From: Streptomyces rimosus subsp. rimosus
Lineage (GTDB): Bacteria; Actinomycetota; Actinomycetes; Streptomycetales; Streptomycetaceae
Assembly: GCF_000720725.1 (NCBI RefSeq)
Contig: NZ_JOCQ01000010.1
Coordinates: forward strand, 124,001 to 188,000
Length of the DNA stretch: 64,000 bases
Reading direction: 5' to 3'
Shown: positions 41,049 to 48,895 of the stretch, piece by piece
How positions within the stretch are numbered: position 1 is the first letter of the stretch
Layout of the letters: the number at the start of each line of letters is the position of its first letter
Made by a program: the position numbers and the translations under genes
Notes under the pieces: model-generated
The model's database searches: none
Told to the model about the DNA's origin: nothing
Seen by the model: only the letters and a program-made list of their open reading frames with translations

Positions 41049-44000
41049 GTTGCGCACTACGGGCAGGGGCCCCACCCGGAGCCGCGCCACCGTCAACGCC
41101 CGTACGGTTCGGCACCGTTGAGCAGCCCAGCGCGTCCAGACGCGCCGCGACCACCGCCGCGATCCCGTCCATCCAGCGCGGCTGCGTCATCTGCGGGTGC
41201 AGGCAGTCCACGTCGCGGTTGGCCAGCTCGCCCTTGACGTACGGCGTCCACGCCTCGCGGGTCAGCCAGTCCTCGGCGCGCGGGGCGGCGGCGGTGAAGA
41301 ACAGCACGTCGCCGGTGAACACCCGGTGCCGGTGTTCCCGCATGAGGCGGGCGTTGTTGACGACGATGTCCACGACGGCGGACAGCGTCCGGTCGGACAG
41401 CCCGGCCAGCGCGCTGCCCTCGCGGCGCAGCGTCTCCAGGACGTCCTCCCGCGTCAGCTCGTGCGTCCGCTCGAAGCCCGCCATCCGCAGCAGGGCGGTC
41501 AGCGCGTCGGCCTCCTCGGGTACGGCCTGGTCGCGCCATTGGTCGGAGGGGTAGGCGTCCAGCAGGGCGAGGAATTCGACCTCCTCCCCCGCCTCCTGGA
41601 GCTGCACGGCCACGGTGTGCGCCAGGACGCCGCCCACGGACCAGCCGAGCAGCCGGTAGGGGCCATGTGGCCGGACGGTGCGCAACTGCCGTACGTAGTC
41701 GGCGGCCATCTCCTCCATCGTCGCCGGAAGGGGTTCGTCGCGGGCCAGGCCGCGGGCCTGCAGGCCGTACACCGGCTGCGCCGGATCGAGCCGGGACAGC
41801 AGGCCCGAATAGCACCAGCTGATGCCGCCCGCCGGGTGCAGCACGAACAGCGGTACGCGGTCGCCTGCCGGGCGCAGCGGCAGCAGGACGTCCAGGGCGT
41901 CACCGCCCGCCCCGTCGCCGTCCAGGCGGGTGGCGAGCGCGGCCGGAGTACGGTCCTGGAAGAGCGCCCCGATGGCCAGTTGCGCGCCGAACGTGTCGCG
42001 GATCCGCGCCATCAGGCGGGCCGCCAGCAGTGAGGTGCCGCCCAGGTCGAAGAACGCGTCGTCCACCCCGACCCGGGGCAGGCCCAGCACCTCGGCGAAC
42101 AGCCGGGTCAGGGTCTCCTCCCGGTGGGTGCGCGGGGCGCGGCCTTCTCCCGTGGTGAAGGCAGGGGCCGGGAGCTGCTTGCGGTCCAGCTTGCCGTTGG
42201 GACTGAGCGGGAACGCGCCCAGCACGAGCACGCTGTTGGGCACCATGTGCTCCGGCAGCGTGCGGGCGAGCGCGTCACGCAGTTCCTCCGGGTCGGGCGG
42301 GGGCGCGTCGTCACCGCTCCCGGGCGTGACGTAGCCGGTCAGCCGCTGGTCACCGGGCCGGTCCTCGCGCACCACCGCGCAGGCCGCGCCGACGCCGGGC
42401 AGGGCGGCCAGCGCCTCCTCGATCTCGCCGAGTTCGACGCGCTGGCCGCGCAGTTTGACCTGGTGGTCGGTGCGGCCGAGATAGAGCAGTTCGCCGTGGT
42501 CGGTCCAGCGGGCCAGGTCGCCGGTGCGGTACATCCGGCTGCCGGCGGGCCCGTACGGGTCGGCGACGAAGCGGGCCGCCGTCAGGCCGGGCCGCCGCAG
42601 GTAGCCGTCGGCGAGCTGGGTCCCGGCGAGGTACAGCTCGCCGGGGACGCCGGGCGGGCAGGGGCGCAGGGCCGCGTCCAGGACGTACAGGCGGGTGTTC
42701 CAGACGGGTGCTCCGATAGGCACCGGGCCCTGGTCGTCGGGCGCGCAGGCATGGTGGGTGACGTCGACGGCCGCTTCGGTGGGGCCGTACAGGTTGTGCA
42801 GTTCCACGCCGGGCAGCGCCGTCGCGAAGTCCCGGGCCGTCTCGCGCGGCAGCGCCTCGCCGCTGCAGAACACCCGGCGCAGCCCCGTACAGGCCGCCGC
42901 GTCCGGTTCGGCGAGGAACACCTGGAGCATGGACGGGACGAAGTGGCACGTGGTGACGGCTTGTTCGCGGATGACGCGGGCCAGGTAGGCGGGGTCGCGG
43001 TGGCCGCCGGCGTCGGCGACGACCAGCGTGGCGCCCTGGCGCAGCGGCCAGAAGAACTCCCACACGGACACGTCGAAGCCGGAGGGCGTCTTCTGGAGCA
43101 CCCGGTCGCCCGGTTCCAGACCGTACTGCCCCTGCATCCAGCGCAGCCGGTTGTCGATGGCCCGGTGGCCGACCACGACGCCCTTGGGGCGGCCGGTGGA
43201 GCCGGAGGTGTAGATGACGTACGCGGGGTGGTCCGGCGTGAGCGGGCGCGGCGGGACGGTGCCGGGGTACGCGGTCAGGTCGAGGCCGTCCAGGACGACC
43301 ACCGGCACCTGCCCGTCGCCGGGTACGCGGTCCTCCCGGTCCGTGATCACGCACACCGGCCGGGCGTCGTCGAGCATGTACGCGAGCCGGTCTGCGGGGT
43401 AGTCGGGGTCCAGCGGCAGGTAGGCGCCACCCGCCTTGAGTACGGCGAGCAGGGCGAGGACGAGGTCGGCGGAGCGCGGTACGGCGACGGCGGCCAGTGC
43501 GCCGGGGCGCACGCCCAGGGACGCCAGGTGACGGGCCAGCCGGTTGGCGCGGGCGTCGAGTTCGGCGTAGGTCCACGCGGTCTCCCCGTGGACCAGCGCG
43601 ATGGCACCGGGGGTGCGGAGGGCCTGGGCCTCGATGGGGCCGATGAGGGTGGTGGGCGGCAGGGGACGGGACGTGGCGTTGAACGTCTCCAGCACCCGGG
43701 TCCGTTCGGCCGCCGTGGCGATGCCGTGCGCGCCCAGGGGCTCGTGCGGGTCGGCGTGCGCCAGCCGGGAGAGCAGGTCGAGGAACCGTTCCTGGTGGCG
43801 GTCGAGATCGACCTCCTCGTACAGCGCGGGGTTGGCGTCGTAGTCGAGGCGCAGGCCGCGGCCGTCGGCGCGGTCGTAGACGTTGACGGTCAGCTCGTCC
43901 ACCGGGCCGGTGGACAGGTTGTGCGCGGTGGCCGGGGCGCCCGCGAAGTCCAGGCCGTAGTCGAACGGCATCACGTTGACCAGCGGTCCGACCAGCGCCC

Positions 44001-45096
44001 GGTCCGCGCCGAGCAGTCCGAGGTCGCGGCGGATGTCCTCGTACCGGTAGCGCTGGTGGCGGCGGGCCGACCGGATGCCGAGGACGACCTGGCGGGTCAG
44101 TTCGGCGAAGGTGGCGGCCGGGGGCGCGGTCAGCCGCAGCGGCAGTACGTTCATGACCATGGCGGGGACGCGCAGCGCCACCGAGCCCATCCGGCCCATC
44201 ATCGGCAGCCCGAGGACGACCTCCTCGGCGCCGGTGGCCCGGGACAGGTACAGCGCCTGGGCGGCGAGCAGCACGTCGGGCCAGGTGGCACGGACCGAGG
44301 AGGCCAGCTCCTTGAGCCGGTCGGTGGCCTCGGGACCCAGGTGCGCGGTGCGGCGCAGGTGGGTGCGGGAGGGCAGGGCGGTGCGCCCGGCCAGGTTGAC
44401 GGCCTCGGGCCGGTCCGCGAACGCCTCGTTCCAGTGCCGCCGGTCGGCCTCGTACGCGTCCGAGGCGCGGTACGCGGCGTCGTCGGCCACCAGGTCGGCC
44501 AGCCGCCCGAAGGGGCTCGGTCCGACGGGCTCGCCGGCCGCGAGCGCCGTGTAGGCCTCGGCGGTGCGGCGGGCCAGCAGCGAGTAGCCGAAGCCGTCCA
44601 TGACGACGTGGTGGACGCGCTGGTACCACAGCCAGCGGTCCTCGCCGACCCGGAACAGCGCGTGCGCGAACAGCGGCCCGGCGGCCAGGTCGAACGGCTC
44701 GGCCAGGTCGGCCCGCATCCAGGCGCGCGCCGCGCCGTCGGGGTCGTCCTCCGCGCGCAGGTCCGCCAGGTGCAGCGGCAGCGGCGCGGGGCCGGTGGTC
44801 AGCGGGAGCTGGCGGGGGCCGTCGTCGGTCTCGACGATCCGGACCCGCAGCGCGTCGGCCTCGGCGACCACCTGGTGCAGCGCGTCGGAGAACAGCGCCG
44901 GGTCCACCGGCCCGTGGATCTCCAGGTATTCGGCGGTGTTCTGCGCGGGGCTCGCCGGGTCCAGGGCCTGCGCGTACCACAGGCCGGTCTGCGCGGCCGT
45001 CAGCGGCAGGCCCTCGGCGGTGCCGCGGCCGTCCGCGCCGGTGCCCGTGCCGTGGTGCGCACCGGTGTCCGCGCCGGTGTCGAGCAGCGCCGTCAC
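41041..45096 (-). CDS. EntF-like NRPS (C-A-PCP-TE), serine-activating enterobactin synthase module
   Basis: A 1351-residue single-module NRPS. C domain: HHVVMDG (about 162-168). A domain: YVIYTSGSTGRPKGV (about 620-634) and specificity residues visible in FDVSVWEFF, CHFVPSM, VFCSGEAL and LHNLYGPTEAAVDV, reading D-V-W-H-F-S-L-V-D plus the A10 Lys: the serine code of EntF. PCP: LGGTSLLAAR (Ser about 1022). TE: GWSVGG (about 1150) with His in CLHPQM. EntF joins dihydroxybenzoyl-serine units and cyclises three of them to a trilactone. The GTG at 45096 overlaps the stop of the aryl carrier protein gene. The enzyme activates only Ser, so the acyl cap must arrive on the carrier protein. Confidence 0.96.
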   Translation of the reverse strand: MTALLDTGADTGAHHGTGTGADGRGTAEGLPLTAAQTGLWYAQALDPASPAQNTAEYLEIHGPVDPALFSDALHQVVAEADALRVRIVETDDGPRQLPLTTGPAPLPLHLADLRAEDDPDGAARAWMRADLAEPFDLAAGPLFAHALFRVGEDRWLWYQRVHHVVMDGFGYSLLARRTAEAYTALAAGEPVGPSPFGRLADLVADDAAYRASDAYEADRRHWNEAFADRPEAVNLAGRTALPSRTHLRRTAHLGPEATDRLKELASSVRATWPDVLLAAQALYLSRATGAEEVVLGLPMMGRMGSVALRVPAMVMNVLPLRLTAPPAATFAELTRQVVLGIRSARRHQRYRYEDIRRDLGLLGADRALVGPLVNVMPFDYGLDFAGAPATAHNLSTGPVDELTVNVYDRADGRGLRLDYDANPALYEEVDLDRHQERFLDLLSRLAHADPHEPLGAHGIATAAERTRVLETFNATSRPLPPTTLIGPIEAQALRTPGAIALVHGETAWTYAELDARANRLARHLASLGVRPGALAAVAVPRSADLVLALLAVLKAGGAYLPLDPDYPADRLAYMLDDARPVCVITDREDRVPGDGQVPVVVLDGLDLTAYPGTVPPRPLTPDHPAYVIYTSGSTGRPKGVVVGHRAIDNRLRWMQGQYGLEPGDRVLQKTPSGFDVSVWEFFWPLRQGATLVVADAGGHRDPAYLARVIREQAVTTCHFVPSMLQVFLAEPDAAACTGLRRVFCSGEALPRETARDFATALPGVELHNLYGPTEAAVDVTHHACAPDDQGPVPIGAPVWNTRLYVLDAALRPCPPGVPGELYLAGTQLADGYLRRPGLTAARFVADPYGPAGSRMYRTGDLARWTDHGELLYLGRTDHQVKLRGQRVELGEIEEALAALPGVGAACAVVREDRPGDQRLTGYVTPGSGDDAPPPDPEELRDALARTLPEHMVPNSVLVLGAFPLSPNGKLDRKQLPAPAFTTGEGRAPRTHREETLTRLFAEVLGLPRVGVDDAFFDLGGTSLLAARLMARIRDTFGAQLAIGALFQDRTPAALATRLDGDGAGGDALDVLLPLRPAGDRVPLFVLHPAGGISWCYSGLLSRLDPAQPVYGLQARGLARDEPLPATMEEMAADYVRQLRTVRPHGPYRLLGWSVGGVLAHTVAVQLQEAGEEVEFLALLDAYPSDQWRDQAVPEEADALTALLRMAGFERTHELTREDVLETLRREGSALAGLSDRTLSAVVDIVVNNARLMREHRHRVFTGDVLFFTAAAPRAEDWLTREAWTPYVKGELANRDVDCLHPQMTQPRWMDGIAAVVAARLDALGCSTVPNRTGVDGGAAPGGAPARSAQLR

Positions 45097-45323
45097 GAGG
45101 CGACGCCCAGGACGCGGGCCCACGCCTCGATGGCGGGCTGCTCGGCGAGGTCCACGAAGCCGGCCCGGGTGTCGTGCTCGCGCCGCCATCGTTCCAGGAG
45201 CGCCATGATGCGGACCGAGTCCATGCCGTAGTCCACGAGGTTCTCGTCCACGGGGATGTCGGCCGGGTCCTCGCCGAGCACGTCGGCGACGTCCGCGCGC
45301 AGGTGGTCGATGGTCAGTGCCAT
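45093..45323 (-). CDS. Stand-alone aryl carrier protein (EntB C-terminal type)
   Basis: A 76-residue carrier protein. LVDYGMDSVRIMALLERWR holds the phosphopantetheine Ser; the wording closely follows the aryl carrier domain of EntB (LIDYGLDSVRMM as I recall it), as does the C-terminal FVDLAEQPAIEAWARVL. It lacks the isochorismatase domain that EntB carries. The ATG at 45323 follows AAGGAG. It is coupled by a GTGA overlap to the EntF-like gene, so the two proteins are made in equal ratio. It would present 2,3-dihydroxybenzoate to the EntF condensation domain; the loading ligase (EntE) is not in this window. Confidence 0.95.
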   Translation of the reverse strand: MALTIDHLRADVADVLGEDPADIPVDENLVDYGMDSVRIMALLERWRREHDTRAGFVDLAEQPAIEAWARVLGVAS

Positions 45324-45454
45324 GGCGTGTCGTTCTCCTTGGGCGTGTGGCCGGTGGGGTGGTGGGGCCGGCCGGGAAGGGGCCGTACGTCGGCGGACGG
45401 CCGCGGGGCGGGCATCCGGCCGGGCGCTGTCCCGGCCGGTGGTGGCGCCGTCCG

Positions 45455-46435
45455 TTACCCGGCCATGGCCTTCTGGATGTCCTCCAGGACGGACATGGCC
45501 GCCAGACCGCCGCCGAGGCTGGTCCACTTGGAACCGTCGATCTCGGTGGCGTGGCCGTCGCGGACGGCGCCGAGCTGCCGGTAGGCGGGCTTGTTCTTCA
45601 GCTCGGCGAACAGGTCGGCGTCCTTGCCCTTGGCGGCGAGGGTGCCGATGAACAGCCAGTCGCCGTCGATCTGCTTGATGTCCTCGTCGCTGATGGGGGT
45701 GGAGTGGCCCTGGCCGCGCTCGTTCTGGATGCCGGGCCGCTTGAAGCCGAGGTCCTTCAGGACGTCGCTGATGAAGACGCCCTGCTGCATCACGGCGGTG
45801 CCCTTGGCGGAGTAGCGGGCGACGGAGACGGTGCCGCCGGCGTGCGCCCCCAGCTTCTTCTTCAGCTCGGCGGCCTTGGCGTCGTAGCCCGCGACGAAGC
45901 GCTTGGCCTCGTTCTGCTTGCCGAGGGCCCGGCCGGTGAGGTCGAGCGCCTTCTTCCAGTCCTTGTCCTTGCCGATGGTGACGACGGTCGGCGCGATGGC
46001 CTTCAGCTGCTGGAGCACCTTCTGGTCGGCGAGCTGCCCGGCCAGGATGACGTCCGGCTTGGCGCGCAGCACCTTCTCGATGTCGGGGCCGGTGACGGCG
46101 CCGACGACCGGTATGTCCGCGGCGCGGCCGGCGAGGTATTCGGGGGCGCCCTTCTGGCCGCGGCCCGCGGTGAGGCCGATCGGCTTGACCCCGAGCGCCA
46201 GCGCGGAGTCGAGGTCCATCTCGCTGAGCGCGACCACCTTGGCCGGCTTGGCGGGCACCTCGACCTCGGCGCCGGTGGCGTCGGTGACGGTGACCTTGCC
46301 GCCGTCGCCGGTCTTCGCCTTCTCCGAGCCGCCGCTGTCCTTGTCCCCTCCGCAGGCGGTGAGGGCCAGCGCCAGGGCGGTGGTGACGGCGGCCGCCACG
46401 GTCAGGCGGACGCGCGGCGAGGAGTGCGTGGACAT
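45455..46435 (-). CDS. Iron-siderophore ABC transporter substrate-binding lipoprotein, set 2
   Basis: A 326-residue FecB-type lipoprotein, paralogous to that at 18651 and of equal length. Lipobox LALTAC, then VVALSEMDLDSALALGVKPIG and VLRAKPDVILAGQLADQ. The ATG at 46435 follows CGGAGA. It is the first gene of the minus-strand unit receptor, aryl carrier, EntF (131 bp separate it from the carrier gene), read from the iron box at 46560. The paired permeases are divergent at 46578. Two different receptors suggest uptake of two siderophore forms. Confidence 0.93.
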   Translation of the reverse strand: MSTHSSPRVRLTVAAAVTTALALALTACGGDKDSGGSEKAKTGDGGKVTVTDATGAEVEVPAKPAKVVALSEMDLDSALALGVKPIGLTAGRGQKGAPEYLAGRAADIPVVGAVTGPDIEKVLRAKPDVILAGQLADQKVLQQLKAIAPTVVTIGKDKDWKKALDLTGRALGKQNEAKRFVAGYDAKAAELKKKLGAHAGGTVSVARYSAKGTAVMQQGVFISDVLKDLGFKRPGIQNERGQGHSTPISDEDIKQIDGDWLFIGTLAAKGKDADLFAELKNKPAYRQLGAVRDGHATEIDGSKWTSLGGGLAAMSVLEDIQKAMAG

Positions 46436-46559
46436 GTCTGTAGTCTCCGAGAGGTGAAGTCCGGCGCCGGAGCGGCGTTTGACGGAACGGTTGTTTCGGG
46501 GCATGCCGGAAATACCAAGGCGTTCGGTCCTGTCGGGCGACAGAAGCCCCGATCGAGCC

Positions 46560-46578
46560 TTAGGTTAGGCTAACCTTA
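46560..46578. promoter_or_regulatory. Near-perfect iron box, bidirectional
   Basis: TTAGGTTAGGCTAACCTTA matches the DmdR/IdeR consensus at 18 of 19 positions. Its last base is the A of the permease ATG, and it is 125 bp from the divergent receptor ATG. TAGGCT (46566-46571) lies 6 bp before the ATG as a -10 box would for a leaderless mRNA. Confidence 0.92.
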
Positions 46579-47666
46579 TGTTGGTTGCGCAAGAGACCGG
46601 GGCCCCCGTGGGCGGCACCGAGCCCCCGTTGTCCCGGCCGCCCGGACCCGGCAGGCGCTTCCTGACCGCCGCCGTCGCCCTGACCGTGCTGCTGGCCGTC
46701 CTGGCGGTGCTGTCCCTGCTCATCGGCACCGGCTCCAGCCCCGTCGCCCGCGCCTGGGACTTCCTCATGGGCGACCCGTCCGCGCGCGCCGACGCCCAAC
46801 TCCGGCTCGCCGTCCTCGACGTACGGCTTCCGCGCACCCTCGCCGCCGTCCTCGTCGGCATCTCCCTCGGCGCCGCGGGCTGCCTCCTCCAGGCCGTCAC
46901 CCGCAACCCTTTGGCCGAAACCGGACTGCTCGGCGTGAACTCGGGAGCTGCGCTCGGCGTCGTCATCGGCCTCACCTACTTCGGGGTGCAGTCCTCGTAC
47001 GCACTGCTGGGCTGGGCGCTCGCCGGGGGCATGACCGCCAGCGCGGTGGTCCTCCTCCTGGCCGCCTCGGGCCGGGCCGCGGCGTCACCGCTGCGGCTGG
47101 TGCTGGCGGGCTCCGCGCTCGGCGCCACCTTCCACGGCATGACCTCCTACGTCCTGCTCAGCACCCAGTCGACCTTCGACACCTTCCGCTACTGGACCAT
47201 CGGTTCCCTGGCCGGCATCAAGACCTCCGACACCTACCCGCTGATCCCGCTCATCGTGGCCGGCCTGCTGGTCGCCTTCGGCTCCGCCCGGCCGCTGGCC
47301 GCGCTGGCGCTCGGTGACGACGGCGCGCGGGCGCTGGGGCACCGCCCGGGCCTGATCCGGGTGGTCGTCGCCGGGGCGGTGACGCTGCTGGCCGGGTCGG
47401 CGGTGGCGATCGCCGGGCCCATCGCCTTCCTCGGCCTGCTGGCCCCGCACGCCGCCCGCGCCGTCACCGGCCCGCGCATGGCCGCGCAGCTCGCCCTCTC
47501 CGCCCTGATCGCCGCCGACGTGATGATCGCGGCGGACATTTTCGCCCGCGTCGCCATCCGCCCCTGGGAGACCCCCGTGAGCGTCCTCCTCGCCTTCGTC
47601 GGCGGGCCGTTGCTGATCTGGATCGCCCGCTCCCGGCGGCTGTCCACGGCGGGAGGCACGGCATGA
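46578..47666 (+). CDS. FecCD-family siderophore ABC permease, set 2 subunit A
   Basis: A 362-residue permease of the FecCD family: RLPRTLAAVLVGISLGAAGCLLQ, then TRNPLAETGLLGVNSGAALGV, and GPIAFLGLLAPHAAR. The ATG at 46578 overlaps the iron box by one base and has no SD, so translation probably starts on a leaderless mRNA; internal starts would cut into the hydrophilic N terminus only. Coupled by ATGA to the next permease. Confidence 0.93.
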   Translation: MLVAQETGAPVGGTEPPLSRPPGPGRRFLTAAVALTVLLAVLAVLSLLIGTGSSPVARAWDFLMGDPSARADAQLRLAVLDVRLPRTLAAVLVGISLGAAGCLLQAVTRNPLAETGLLGVNSGAALGVVIGLTYFGVQSSYALLGWALAGGMTASAVVLLLAASGRAAASPLRLVLAGSALGATFHGMTSYVLLSTQSTFDTFRYWTIGSLAGIKTSDTYPLIPLIVAGLLVAFGSARPLAALALGDDGARALGHRPGLIRVVVAGAVTLLAGSAVAIAGPIAFLGLLAPHAARAVTGPRMAAQLALSALIAADVMIAADIFARVAIRPWETPVSVLLAFVGGPLLIWIARSRRLSTAGGTA

Positions 47667-48799
47667 CGGACCCGACGGCGGAGAGCCGGGCGGCCGTCCC
47701 TCCCCCCTCCCCCACACCGCACGTCACTCCGCCTTCCGCACCGCACATGGTCCCGGACGTCACCCCGCCCGACAGCCTCGTCCTGCGGACCGGTGCCTTC
47801 TCCTGGCTCTTCCCGCGCCGCGGCTCGCTGGTCGCCGTGGCGCTGGCGGCGCTGATCCTGGTCCTCATCGCGCTGGGCACGTTCGCCAGCTCCACCGGCA
47901 TGGGCTTCTCCGAGACGCTCTCCGGCCTGTTCGGTACGGGCGACCCCGCCACGGTGATGCTGGTCCAGGACTTCCGGCTGCCGCGGATCGCCGTCGGCGT
48001 CATGGTCGGCGCGGCGCTGGGCATCGCCGGCTGCCTCACCCAGACGCTGGCCGGCAACCGGCTCGCCACCCCCGACATCATCGGCGTGAACGAGGGCGCC
48101 ACCGCGGCCGTCGTCGCCTCCGTCGTCGGCTCGTCCACCGGCATGATCGGCGAGTGGTGGCTCGGGCCCGTCGGCGCGGTGCTGGCCGCCGCGCTGGTCG
48201 TGCTGTGCGCGGGCGGCGCGGGCCACCGGGGCCACCGCGTCCTCGTCGTCGGCATCGGCGTCTCGACCGTCGTCGGGGCCGTCACCGACCTCGTGATGTC
48301 CCGCCAGAACGACAACACCGCGGGCGGCGTCTTCCTGTGGACGGTCGGCAGCCTCAGCGGGCGCGACTGGTCGGTCGGCACACCGCTGCTGCTGGTCCTG
48401 CTTGTCCTGCTCCCGTTCGCCCTCGCCGCCGGGAACCGGCTGCAACTGCTGCGCTTCGACGACGACACGGCCGCCGGGCTCGGCGTGCCCGTCCGCCGGA
48501 TCCGCGCCCTGGCGCTGGCCCTCGCGGTGGTGCTCTCCGGCGCGGCCGCGGGCATCGGCGGCCCCATCGCCTTCGTCGCGCTGGCCGCGCCCGTGCTCGC
48601 CGACCGCCTCGGCGGCCGGTCACGGGTACCCGTCCTGGCCTCGGGGCTGGTGGGCGGCGCCCTGATCGCCGGGGCCGACGCGCTGGGCCGGGTGATCGCC
48701 CCCGTCGAGATCCCCGTCGGCGTGGTCACCAGCGTGCTCGGCGGCCCCTTCCTGCTGTGGGTGCTCTTCCGCCCGGAGCGGGGGACGGACCGGCGGTGA
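47663..48799 (+). CDS. FecCD-family siderophore ABC permease, set 2 subunit B
   Basis: A 378-residue permease with a long Pro/Ser-rich cytoplasmic N terminus (first 50 residues) before helix 1. FecCD elements are RLPRIAVGVMVGAALGIAGCL, TLAGNRLATPDIIGVNEGAT and GPIAFVALAAPVLADRL. ATGA overlap with subunit A. As with set 1, no ATPase gene follows; the next gene is a convergent terpene synthase beyond an 18-bp tandem repeat. Confidence 0.93.
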   Translation: MTDPTAESRAAVPPPSPTPHVTPPSAPHMVPDVTPPDSLVLRTGAFSWLFPRRGSLVAVALAALILVLIALGTFASSTGMGFSETLSGLFGTGDPATVMLVQDFRLPRIAVGVMVGAALGIAGCLTQTLAGNRLATPDIIGVNEGATAAVVASVVGSSTGMIGEWWLGPVGAVLAAALVVLCAGGAGHRGHRVLVVGIGVSTVVGAVTDLVMSRQNDNTAGGVFLWTVGSLSGRDWSVGTPLLLVLLVLLPFALAAGNRLQLLRFDDDTAAGLGVPVRRIRALALALAVVLSGAAAGIGGPIAFVALAAPVLADRLGGRSRVPVLASGLVGGALIAGADALGRVIAPVEIPVGVVTSVLGGPFLLWVLFRPERGTDRR

Positions 48800-48812
48800 C
48801 CCGGCGGCGGCC

Positions 48813-48894
48813 GGACATCGCCGTACGGGCGGACATCACCGTACGGCTGGGAACCACCCCACGGATGGGAACCACCCCACGGATGGACACCGCC
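48813..48894 (+). repeat. 18-bp degenerate tandem repeat, about 4.5 copies
   Basis: Units at 48813-48830, 48831-48848, 48849-48866, 48867-48884 and a partial at 48885-48894. Copies 3 and 4 (GGGAACCACCCCACGGAT) are identical; 1 and 2 (GGACATCRCCGTACGGSY type) are closely related. It fills the gap between the convergent permease and terpene synthase genes. Confidence 0.8.
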
Positions 48895-48895
48895 C

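Noticed and set aside
42124..45231. Long open frame (about 1000 codons) antisense to the NRPS gene
   Set aside because: Typical high-GC shadow frame; Gly/Val/Arg/Gln-rich, no family motifs, while the opposite strand has a complete C-A-PCP-TE.
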